From assembly GCA_021807975.1 (NCBI GenBank), contig JAKBCJ010000132.1, positions 1 to 10,632 on the forward strand: 10,632 bases of DNA. Direction: 5' to 3'. A program made the translations under genes and the position numbers. The notes under the pieces were generated by a model. It saw nothing but the letters and a program-made list of their open reading frames with translations, searched no databases and was not told where the DNA came from. Every line of letters begins with the position of its first letter. Position 1 is the stretch's first letter. Shown here in pieces: positions 1 to 5,955 of the stretch. The stretch is from Pseudomonadota bacterium (GTDB lineage Bacteria; Pseudomonadota; Alphaproteobacteria; Acetobacterales; Acetobacteraceae).

Positions 1-1059
1 CGTCGATTGCATGCGGTCGTTGATCGTTTCCACCGCCGCAAGGATCGCGACGCGCGGCTGTGGAATGCCGATCGCATGCGCCAGATTGATCGCGTTCTGC
101 ACGATCCCGGCCTTGTCCATCAAGTCCGGGGCGATGTTGATGGCGGCGTCGGTGACCAGCAGCGGACGCGGATAGTCCGGCACGTCCATCAGATAGACAT
201 GGCTGATCCGGCAGGCGGTCCGAAGCCCGGTATCGGGGGCGACAACCGCATGCATCAGGTCCGAGGTATGCAGATCCCCCTTCATCAGCAAACCCGCTTC
301 GCCGGATCGCACAAGAGCGACGGCGCGCGCGGCGGCATCGGCGGCATCGGCCACATCGATCAGCCTCAGTCCGCCGATATCGGCGCCAACCTCGCGCGCG
401 ACCGCTTGAATCCGGGTAGCCGGCCCGATCAGGATCGGCACGATCAGGCCAGCTTTCGCGCCGTCCAGCGCGGCCATCAGGGACGCGGCATCGACCGGAT
501 ACACCACCGCGGCGGCGATCGCCGCACCGGCAGCGGCGCGCGCCATCATTGCCTGCATCCGGTCATGGCGCAGCACGCGCACATCGGGCAGCCTGACCCG
601 CTTGACCCGGATTTTGGCGGTCGGCGCGCGAACGAAGGCATTGCCCGCGATCACGGTCTGGCCCGTCTGGTTGGTGCAGACGCATTCCAGCACCACGTCG
701 CCTTTCGCCGGCTTTTTCTCGCGCACGGTCACCGTGGCCGTAATGGTGTCGCCGATACTGACGGGATGGGTAAAGCGCAGATCCTGGCCCAGATAAATCG
801 TCCCCGGTCCCGGCAATTCCGTTCCCAGCACCGCCGAGATCAACCCGGCACCCCACATTCCCTGGATAATGACGTGGTGGAACATGTCCGTTGCCGCATA
901 CGCCGGATCGACATGGGCGGGGTTCACGTCACCGGTCACCGTTGCGAACAGATCGATATCGCGTTGGCTGACGGTATGCGACAAGCTGGCGGCATCGCCA
1001 GGGGACAATTCCTCGAATGTCCGGTTTTCAATGAACTGACCGTCGGTTTCTTCCGTCAT
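1..1059 (-). CDS. Bifunctional MaoC-type enoyl-CoA hydratase / phosphate acetyltransferase (3' end beyond window)
   Basis: Two fused domains can be read in the 353 codons present. Residues about 15-150 are a MaoC hotdog hydratase domain with the hydratase signature TGDVNPAHVDPAYA, placing the expected catalytic pair at Asp44 and His49. From about residue 175 the protein matches the phosphate acetyl/butyryl-transferase family, including LMKGDLHTSDLMHAVV. The hydratase half would add water to enoyl-CoA to give hydroxyacyl-CoA; the other half would exchange CoA and phosphate on acetyl-CoA. Both are cytoplasmic. The family is usually about 460 residues, so roughly the last quarter lies left of base 1. 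The ATG at 1059 follows AAGGA (1072-1068) with 8 bases between. It starts 5 bases after the phaC stop, so the two genes are surely co-transcribed. In related bacteria an acetate kinase gene often follows; that cannot be seen here. Confidence 0.92.
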   Translation of the reverse strand, partial: MTEETDGQFIENRTFEELSPGDAASLSHTVSQRDIDLFATVTGDVNPAHVDPAYAATDMFHHVIIQGMWGAGLISAVLGTELPGPGTIYLGQDLRFTHPVSIGDTITATVTVREKKPAKGDVVLECVCTNQTGQTVIAGNAFVRAPTAKIRVKRVRLPDVRVLRHDRMQAMMARAAAGAAIAAAVVYPVDAASLMAALDGAKAGLIVPILIGPATRIQAVAREVGADIGGLRLIDVADAADAAARAVALVRSGEAGLLMKGDLHTSDLMHAVVAPDTGLRTACRISHVYLMDVPDYPRPLLVTDAAINIAPDLMDKAGIVQNAINLAHAIGIPQPRVAILAAVETINDRMQST

Positions 1060-1064
1060 GGTCT

Positions 1065-2801
1065 CTATCCTTCAAGCACATACTGCCCGGGCGCATCGCA
1101 AAGCGGCCGGTACCCTGGCGCGCCCATGCTCGGTGGATCGATCGGACCGCCGGAGCGCTGAGCGAGCCAGGCGCTCCATTCTTCCCACCACGACCCGTCG
1201 CGTGCGGCGGTAGTCTGTTCCCATTCGTCCGGACCCGGCGTATGGCCCCCGGCGGCGCGGGTGCGAATACGGAAATGGCGGTGCGGATGCCCAGGTTCGC
1301 TGACGATACCAGCATTGTGTCCGCCCGATGTCAGCACAAATGTCAGTTCGCCGTCGTTCAGCAGATGCAGCTTAAACACCGATTGCCACGGCGCAATATG
1401 ATCGCGTTCGGTTCCCACAAGGAAAACCGGCAGCTTGATGTCGTCCAGTGCGAGCGGACGGCCGGCCACCGGGAAACGGCCCTCGGCGAGTTCGTTGCGG
1501 AGGTAAAGTCTTCGTAGATACTCGATGTGCATACGCGCCGGCAGGCGCGTACCATCGGCGTCCCAGGCCATCAGGTCGAACGGCGTTTCGTGTTCGCCCA
1601 GCAAGTAGTCGCGCACCGCCCGCGACCAGATCAGATCGTTGGATTGCAGCATCTGAAATGCGCCGCTCATTTGCTCGCTGCTCAGATAGCCTTGCGTTTT
1701 CACGATATCGCCGAGAAAATCGAGTTGGTCCTCGGTGATAAACAACTGTAGCTCGCCGGCCTCTGTGAAGTCGGTCTGCGCGGCGAACAGCGACAGGCTG
1801 GCAAGGCGGTCATCGCCGTCCCGGGCCATCGCGGCCGCGGCGATGACCAGCAATGTGCCACCCAGGCAATAGCCGGTGGCATGGATTTTCGTATCGCCGC
1901 AGATCGCGCGAACGGCATCGATCGCCGCCATCACGCCCCGGGTGCGGTAGTCGTCCAGTGTCGTATCCCTCAGTTCCTCACCGGGGTTCCGCCAGGAAAT
2001 CGCGAACACAGTGCGCCCCTGGCTCACCAGCCAGCGGATCATCGAATTACCCGGCGACAGGTCCAGAATGTAATATTTCATGATCCACGCGGGCACGATC
2101 AGCACCGGTTCGGCGCCGACTTGCGGGGTGGACGGGCTGTATTGAATCAATTCCATCAGCGTATTGCGGAACACCACCTTGCCTGGCGTTACGGCGAGAT
2201 TGCCGCCGACAGTAAATCCGGTCGGGGCGGCCCCCGTCCGGTCGTGCAGGTAATTGCCGAAACCAGCCAGCAGATTGCGGCCCCCGGTCTTGAGGGTTGC
2301 GTCCACAACCTCGGGATTGAGCCACGGAACATTGGAGGGGGAAATCATGTCCAGCCACTGCCGCAGGGTGAATCCGACCAGCCGCCGGTTGTGCGGATCC
2401 ACCCCGCCGGGGCTGCGGACAACCTGATCCCACCATTCCTCGCCCAGCAGCACCGCCTGGGTCAGCAGGCTGAAGGGACGCTGCTGCCAGGCCGGGTCGG
2501 CAAACCGGCGGTCGCCGGGCTTCGGGGCGATCGGCACTTCCTGTCCCATCGCGGACCGGAACAGGCGGGCCCATTGGCCGAGCGCTGTGCGCCCCAGATC
2601 CGCCGTCTGGAATGGCGCGTTCGCCGCGTGGGCCGCCCAATCGAGACAAGCCAAAGCGATGGTGCTGGGCGAGCGGCCGCCAGTAAATCTGTTTTGCCAG
2701 GCGTGCAACTGGCGATCGAGGTCGGCCGGAGTGGTCAGGAGGAGTGCTTCCGCCGCCGGTTCGACGGCGGATGGCTGAACAGACGTGGTCAGGTCTGGCA
2801 T
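1065..2801 (-). CDS. phaC: Class I-type polyhydroxyalkanoate synthase
   Basis: This 578-residue enzyme polymerises (R)-3-hydroxyacyl-CoA into polyhydroxyalkanoate at the granule surface, releasing CoA. An N-terminal PhaC domain spans about residues 60-230, followed by an alpha/beta-hydrolase fold. The lipase-like box GYCLGG places the nucleophile at Cys312. The other triad members are Asp467 in GTERDHIAPW and His495 in TSGGHNAGIVSEPGHP. The signature WRNPGEELRDTTLDDY is at 270-285. Length fits class I synthases (about 590 residues), and no phaE or phaR partner is nearby. I chose the ATG at 2801 because AAGGAG lies 7 bases upstream; the frame stays open to 2915, but that extension has no similarity I recognise. 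It is the first gene of an operon with the MaoC-phosphotransacetylase fusion. No phaA, phaB or phasin gene is visible, so monomer supply must come from elsewhere. Confidence 0.95.
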   Translation of the reverse strand: MPDLTTSVQPSAVEPAAEALLLTTPADLDRQLHAWQNRFTGGRSPSTIALACLDWAAHAANAPFQTADLGRTALGQWARLFRSAMGQEVPIAPKPGDRRFADPAWQQRPFSLLTQAVLLGEEWWDQVVRSPGGVDPHNRRLVGFTLRQWLDMISPSNVPWLNPEVVDATLKTGGRNLLAGFGNYLHDRTGAAPTGFTVGGNLAVTPGKVVFRNTLMELIQYSPSTPQVGAEPVLIVPAWIMKYYILDLSPGNSMIRWLVSQGRTVFAISWRNPGEELRDTTLDDYRTRGVMAAIDAVRAICGDTKIHATGYCLGGTLLVIAAAAMARDGDDRLASLSLFAAQTDFTEAGELQLFITEDQLDFLGDIVKTQGYLSSEQMSGAFQMLQSNDLIWSRAVRDYLLGEHETPFDLMAWDADGTRLPARMHIEYLRRLYLRNELAEGRFPVAGRPLALDDIKLPVFLVGTERDHIAPWQSVFKLHLLNDGELTFVLTSGGHNAGIVSEPGHPHRHFRIRTRAAGGHTPGPDEWEQTTAARDGSWWEEWSAWLAQRSGGPIDPPSMGAPGYRPLCDAPGQYVLEG

Positions 2802-2808
2802 GATCTGG

Positions 2809-2814
2809 CTCCTT
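2809..2814 (-). promoter_or_regulatory. Ribosome binding site of phaC
   Basis: AAGGAG on the minus strand sits 7 bases before the ATG at 2801. It decides the start in favour of the 578-residue protein over the 616-residue reading that begins at 2915. Confidence 0.85.
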
Positions 2815-2958
2815 GGATGGGGTACGGGTTCGGGCGGCTTATGTTCGTTACATATGAAATAGAACCTGCCCGATCCAGCATCCGCGCCGACGGGAGCGAA
2901 CGCTGGCCTGAACAAGACGATAAGAACAAATAGGTTCCGAATTGGCGGATACCAATAA

Positions 2959-3048
2959 ATCGATGTCTAACATTCGCAGTCCGCTGACCACATTACAATT
3001 ATATTACAAACACCACAGATTGCATCCAATCGGGCACATCGATGTCTA
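2959..3048. repeat. 11-bp direct repeat ATCGATGTCTA, two copies 79 bp apart
   Basis: ATCGATGTCTA occurs exactly at 2959-2969 and again at 3038-3048. The copies flank the phaC promoter candidate at 2998-3029. They could be a pair of protein-binding sites, but a chance repeat cannot be excluded. Confidence 0.4.
2998..3029 (-). promoter_or_regulatory. Candidate sigma-70-type promoter of phaC
   Basis: On the minus strand, TTGGAT (3029-3024) is 17 bases from TAATAT (3006-3001), and a perfect TATAAT hexamer (3003-2998) overlaps it by three bases. Transcription would begin near 2990-2995 and leave a leader of about 190 bases before phaC. The site lies in the most AT-rich patch of the window. The -35 match is weak (3 of 6), so this is a candidate only. 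Confidence 0.3.
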
Positions 3049-3069
3049 TTCATACGACGATACAACGCA

Positions 3070-3083
3070 CGCTGCCGGCAGCG
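3070..3083. repeat. 14-bp perfect palindrome
   Basis: CGCTGCCGGCAGCG equals its own reverse complement. It lies about 40 bases upstream of the phaC promoter candidate (on the minus strand), so it could be an operator. GC-rich palindromes of this size also arise by chance in such DNA. Confidence 0.3.
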
Positions 3084-3276
3084 ATGCCGGGTGCCAGCGT
3101 CATTCGCTTTCTATCCAGGACGAACTTCGCGCCCGGATCCCTCCGTCCGATGCCTGCCGCGCCCTTCTTCGCGGTATCGGAAACCGATAGTAGGTACATG
3201 GTGGCCGTCGCGGAAACATCCATCGGCGCCGTCAGTGGCCCCATGCCCTGGTTAGCCGCAAAGCCAAGCCGCTTCC

Positions 3277-3290
3277 TTGATCGGAATCAA
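3277..3290 (+). promoter_or_regulatory. FNR/FixK-type binding site (perfect TTGAT-N4-ATCAA)
   Basis: TTGATCGGAATCAA has two perfect five-base half sites around a four-base spacer. This is the known consensus for FNR, FixK, Anr and related CRP-family regulators that respond to low oxygen or nitrogen oxides. Its centre (3283.5) is 51 bases upstream of the centre of a -10-like CATAAA (3332-3337). That would put the site near position -61, one of the standard activating positions for the family. The first plausible gene downstream is the small ORF at 3437. The site is also upstream of phaC on the other strand, but almost 480 bases away. Confidence 0.6.
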
Positions 3291-3308
3291 ACGGCCCCGG
3301 GCGCCGGT

Positions 3309-3337
3309 TTTGGGCATTTCCTCGCTCTCCGCATAAA
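3309..3337 (+). promoter_or_regulatory. Candidate FNR/FixK-dependent promoter
   Basis: A -10-like CATAAA (3332-3337, 4 of 6 matches) has only a poor -35 (TTTGGG, 3309-3314) at 17-base spacing. A weak -35 with an FNR box near -61 is typical of activated promoters. Start of transcription would be near 3344, about 90 bases before the small ORF at 3437. Confidence 0.3.
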
Positions 3338-3436
3338 TCCCATGCCGCAATGCAGCATTATCGAAGCTTCGGCATGGACCTAATAGACGGCCAACGATGC
3401 CGGACACATCCCCCGGCCGAAGCATGGAGAATTTCT

Positions 3437-3595
3437 ATGACTAACCCGATCCTCGCCGCCATCACCGCACTGCGCCTGACGATTGCGACAGCCCCTGCGG
3501 ATCACGCGGTGGTGTTCAAGACCGCCAGCGCGGTCGCGGGCGCCAGCGCCGCCACGCACATGCATCAACACGGGTGGCTGGGCGGCTACGCCTGA
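3437..3595 (+). CDS. Small protein of unknown function (52 residues)
   Basis: I do not recognise this protein. The ATG at 3437 has GGAG (3426-3429) 7 bases upstream, as good as any ribosome binding site in the window, and this is the main reason to think the frame is translated. The predicted protein begins MTNPILAAITALRLTIATA, is rich in Ala and Thr, and ends with a histidine-containing tail (residues 41-52, THMHQHGWLGGYA region) before TGA. The first 20 residues are mildly hydrophobic but lack a clear signal peptide or a long membrane helix. It stands alone: the regulator gene to its right converges on it, ending 115 bases away. A candidate FNR/FixK-activated promoter lies upstream, so it might be a low-oxygen-induced small protein. 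A chance ORF, or the remnant of a larger gene, is also possible. Confidence 0.4.
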   Translation: MTNPILAAITALRLTIATAPADHAVVFKTASAVAGASAATHMHQHGWLGGYA

Positions 3596-3678
3596 CACGC
3601 GCCGCCCGGGGAACCCACTGCCGCCCGGCGGCCACGCAAGACAAGAAGGCCGGTCCCGGGCCTTCCTGTCCGCGCCGG

Positions 3679-3706
3679 GGCAGCCGGGCACCCGAATATG
3701 GCTGCC
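3679..3706 (-). terminator. Weak hairpin downstream of the regulator gene
   Basis: GGCAGCC (3679-3685) and GGCTGCC (3700-3706) form a 7-bp stem with a 14-base loop, starting 5 bases past the regulator stop on the minus strand. No T run follows, so it would be at best an imperfect terminator. Confidence 0.2.
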
Positions 3707-3710
3707 ACTA

Positions 3711-4712
3711 TCAGACCGGAACGGTTCGATGCCGAGGTTGGAGCCGCAGGCTTCTGATTTTACGGTGCAGGGTGGCCCGGCTAATGCCCAGCGATGCGGC
3801 CGCAGCCTTCACATTGCCTTGCGATTGCGCCAGCGCACCGGCCACGACCGCACGCTCCGCTTCGGCAAAGGAACCTGACTCCGGTCCCGGCAGGGTGGCG
3901 AGAAGATCGCCCGCGACGAGCGATCCGGCCAGCGCCGCATCGTCCAGGTGCAGCGCAATCCGTGCCGCGTGTGTCGCCCCGACAATCCTGCGATCCGAGT
4001 CGACCGCCAGCAGCGGCGTGGAATAGGTATCCTCGGTCTCCGGCAACGCCACGATCAGATGACGCCCGAAGAACGCATGAAAGCACGATTGTTCGATGCG
4101 CCGCGCGGTATCGCGCACAGACGCCATGACCATCGGCAGCACCCGACCGGTCGGATCCGGGCGAAACGAAGAGATATCCAGTGCGCCGGCTACCTCCCCC
4201 ATCGCATTGAACACAGGTGCAACCGTGCAGGTCAGTTGCGTATGCCGCCGCCGGAAATGCTGGTCGCGATGGATCGTCACCGGACGTCGCTCCGCCAGGC
4301 AGGTGCCGACACCGTTTGTCCCTTCGATGTCCTCGCTCCATAACGCCCCGGTCCAGAGACGCCAGTTCCGGCAGCCATCCTCATCACCGCCGCGCACGCG
4401 CCGAGCGATGATGGCGCCCGACCTGTCGGCCAGCAAAACAGAGTAGTCGAGGCCGCCGACCAGCCCGTACAGACGATCCAACTCCGGATCGGCGGCGCGC
4501 AGCAGACGGCCGGCATAGTCCCGCGCGTGGCGCAATTCCATCCCGCTCAGCACCGCCGGAGGCTCGGTCTTTTCTGGATCGATATGATGATTCACAAGGC
4601 ACCGCCGCCATGAAGCTGCGATTTCGGACGGCTCGGCGGCCGCGGACGGTTCGGCTTCCCGCAGGACGGAGAACACGCGATCCGCATGGTGCGGCACAGC
4701 ATTGTTGGTCAA
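3711..4712 (-). CDS. AcoR-like regulator with sensor region and Fis-type HTH but no AAA+ domain
   Basis: This predicted DNA-binding protein probably controls the divergent acoABC operon. With a TTG start at 4712 it has 333 residues. The N-terminus carries the AcoR-family SWRR motif (residues 34-37). A GAF-like sensor domain spans about 75-205 and includes the family stretch WSEDIEGTNGVGTCLAE. A PAS-like segment follows (about 231-275), then a Fis-type helix-turn-helix (282-322) with GNVKAAAASLGISRATLHRKI. True AcoR proteins are about 600-670 residues with a sigma-54 AAA+ ATPase between sensor and HTH; here no Walker A, GAFTGA or other AAA+ motif is present, and there is no room for one. The TTG start is preferred because a strong purine-rich site (AAGGGGGG, 4725-4718) lies just upstream. 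ATG at 4748 is in frame but has no such site, and the longest reading (from 4835) would swallow the operator candidate at 4783-4822. The inducer is presumably acetoin or a related compound (inference). Confidence 0.85.
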   Translation of the reverse strand: MTNNAVPHHADRVFSVLREAEPSAAAEPSEIAASWRRCLVNHHIDPEKTEPPAVLSGMELRHARDYAGRLLRAADPELDRLYGLVGGLDYSVLLADRSGAIIARRVRGGDEDGCRNWRLWTGALWSEDIEGTNGVGTCLAERRPVTIHRDQHFRRRHTQLTCTVAPVFNAMGEVAGALDISSFRPDPTGRVLPMVMASVRDTARRIEQSCFHAFFGRHLIVALPETEDTYSTPLLAVDSDRRIVGATHAARIALHLDDAALAGSLVAGDLLATLPGPESGSFAEAERAVVAGALAQSQGNVKAAAASLGISRATLHRKIRSLRLQPRHRTVPV

Positions 4713-4782
4713 GGCTTCCCCCCTTGCCGTCGTTGTTCGCTGGACCATAACACGGCGCGCCACCCGGTGCCATGCCGCCGTC

Positions 4783-4822
4783 GTGTCGCGGAACCGCACC
4801 ATCTGGCGCAGTTCTGCGACAC
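4783..4822. promoter_or_regulatory. Operator candidate: inverted repeat with 12-bp arms in the divergent aco control region
   Basis: GTGTCGCGGAAC (4783-4794) and GTTCTGCGACAC (4811-4822) are reverse complements at 11 of 12 positions, separated by 16 bases. The arm centres are 28 bases apart, close to a whole number of helix turns. The site lies between the regulator gene and acoA, about 100 bases upstream of the acoA promoter candidate and about 70 bases upstream of the regulator's start. This is where a Fis-type dimeric regulator would bind. A -10-like TATGGT on the minus strand (4749-4744) could start the regulator transcript close by. Confidence 0.5.
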
Positions 4823-4869
4823 ATCGCCCGGCCAATGGCAGAAAATGCGGATGCCGGCCGGATCGGGCT

Positions 4870-4899
4870 TTGAAGTCCGCTCACCGCCGCCCGTAGATA
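4870..4899 (+). promoter_or_regulatory. acoAp: Candidate promoter of acoABC
   Basis: TTGAAG (4870-4875, 4 of 6 matches to the -35 consensus) is 18 bases from TAGATA (4894-4899, 3 of 6). No sigma-54 -24/-12 element with correct spacing was found between 4713 and 4975; the nearest candidates (TGGCGC at 4804, TGGCAG at 4836) have the GC doublet too close. A sigma-70-type promoter fits a regulator without an AAA+ domain. Confidence 0.3.
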
Positions 4900-4961
4900 T
4901 CGATGAACGTCGATCGAAATCCGGCGGCGCCACGCAGCGCGGTTGAGCGAGTTGGCGAATT

Positions 4962-4967
4962 GGAGGG
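4962..4967 (+). promoter_or_regulatory. Ribosome binding site of acoA
   Basis: GGAGGG lies 8 bases before the ATG at 4976 and decides that start over the in-frame TTG at 4943, which has no such site. Confidence 0.85.
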
Positions 4968-4975
4968 AACAGACA

Positions 4976-5941
4976 ATGCAGATGAACCGAGCAGACCTGT
5001 TGCATGCGTATCGGACGATGCGAACGATCCGGGAGTTCGAGGAGCGGCTCCATCTGGAATTCGCGACCGGCGAAATCCCGGGTTTCGTGCATCTGTATGC
5101 CGGCGAGGAAGCCTCGGCGGTCGGCGTATGCATGCAACTGACTGACCGCGACAAGATTGCCAGCACCCATCGCGGCCACGGCCATTGCATCGCCAAGGGC
5201 GTCGAGGTGCAGGGTATGATGAGCGAGATTTATGGCCGCAAGGACGGGGTTTGCGGCGGCAAAGGCGGCTCGATGCACATCGCCGACCTGTCCAAGGGCA
5301 TGCTCGGCGCCAACGGCATCGTGGGCGGCGGGCCGCCGCTGATCTGCGGCGCGGCGCTGACCGCCAAGACGCTGAAGACCGGCGGGGTCGCGGTCGCCTT
5401 CTATGGCGACGGCGCCTCGAACCAGGGAACGACGCTGGAAAGCCTTAACCTCGCCTCGATCTGGAAGCTGCCCGCGATCTTCGTCTGCGAGGACAACGGC
5501 TATGCAGAGTCTACCGCGTCGTCCTATTCGGTCGGCGGCAGTCAGGCCAGGCGCGCCGAGGGATTCGGGATACCCTGCCAGGAAGTGGACGGATTCGATT
5601 TCTTTGCCGTGCATGAGGCCGCGCGTGTGGCGATCGAACGGGCACGCAACGGCGGCGGCCCCAGCATGTTGCATGTCAGGTTAGCCCGCTACTTCGGTCA
5701 TTTCGAAGGCGATGCAACAACCTACCGGGCGCCGGGCGAGGTTGACCGTATCCGCAACGAGCAGGACTGCCTGCGCCGGTTCCGCCAGTCGGTGACCGAC
5801 GCCGCGCTTCTGGACAGCGGCGAGCTCGATGCCGTGGATCGTGAGGCCGCCGAGGCGGTGGAGATGTCTGTTCGCGGCGCCAAGGCTGGCGCGCCACCGA
5901 CCGAAGCCGACCTGCTGACCGACGTTTACGTAGCGTACTGA
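4976..5941 (+). CDS. acoA: Acetoin dehydrogenase E1 component, alpha subunit (thiamine diphosphate-dependent)
   Basis: With AcoB this protein forms the E1 heterotetramer that cleaves acetoin with thiamine diphosphate (ThDP), releasing acetaldehyde and passing the acetyl group to lipoyl-AcoC. The 321 residues match the usual length of AcoA. The HRGHGH segment is at 65-70. The ThDP/magnesium motif begins at GDGASNQG (144-151) and ends 28 residues later at Asn174 in CEDNGYAEST. The loop RYFGHFEGDATTYR (238-251) corresponds to the phosphorylation loop of E1 alpha in related dehydrogenases. The stretches IPGFVHLYAGEEASAVG and SKGMLGANGIVG, with LLTDVYVAY at the end, are typical of AcoA rather than of pyruvate dehydrogenase E1 alpha. 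A 2-oxoacid substrate cannot be wholly excluded, but the AcoC-type partner and AcoR-like neighbour favour acetoin. It is first in an operon with acoB (14-base gap) and acoC. Confidence 0.92.
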   Translation: MQMNRADLLHAYRTMRTIREFEERLHLEFATGEIPGFVHLYAGEEASAVGVCMQLTDRDKIASTHRGHGHCIAKGVEVQGMMSEIYGRKDGVCGGKGGSMHIADLSKGMLGANGIVGGGPPLICGAALTAKTLKTGGVAVAFYGDGASNQGTTLESLNLASIWKLPAIFVCEDNGYAESTASSYSVGGSQARRAEGFGIPCQEVDGFDFFAVHEAARVAIERARNGGGPSMLHVRLARYFGHFEGDATTYRAPGEVDRIRNEQDCLRRFRQSVTDAALLDSGELDAVDREAAEAVEMSVRGAKAGAPPTEADLLTDVYVAY

Positions 5942-5955
5942 GGGAGTAACGTGGC

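Larger units (their letters stand above)
2802..3436. other. Long intergenic region upstream of phaC
   Basis: No gene can be supported with confidence here. Bases about 2925-3060 are clearly more AT-rich than the rest of the window, as expected of a promoter region. Bases 3050-3383 are open on both strands (113 codons plus strand from 3042; 64 codons minus strand from 3244), but neither reading has a good ribosome binding site or recognisable similarity. The region holds an 11-bp direct repeat, a 14-bp palindrome, a phaC promoter candidate and an FNR/FixK-type box, listed separately. Confidence 0.6.

Noticed and set aside
7..1161. Plus-strand open frame of 384 codons
   Set aside because: It is antisense to the MaoC-phosphotransacetylase gene, whose minus-strand reading shows clear family motifs; its own product is His/Arg/Gly-rich and resembles nothing.
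1881..2933. Plus-strand open frame of 350 codons
   Set aside because: Antisense to phaC, whose catalytic triad and signatures are all present on the minus strand.
4757..4772. Perfect TGGCAC (-24-like) on the minus strand upstream of the regulator gene
   Set aside because: No GC doublet lies at the required -12 spacing.
4804..4818. Possible sigma-54 promoter (TGGCGC ... TGC) upstream of acoA
   Set aside because: The GG and GC doublets are separated by 9 instead of 10 bases, a spacing known to abolish sigma-54 recognition; the segment is better explained as part of the inverted repeat.
4709..5674. Minus-strand open frame of 321 codons over the aco control region and acoA
   Set aside because: It covers the operator region and is antisense to acoA; the protein has no recognisable domain.
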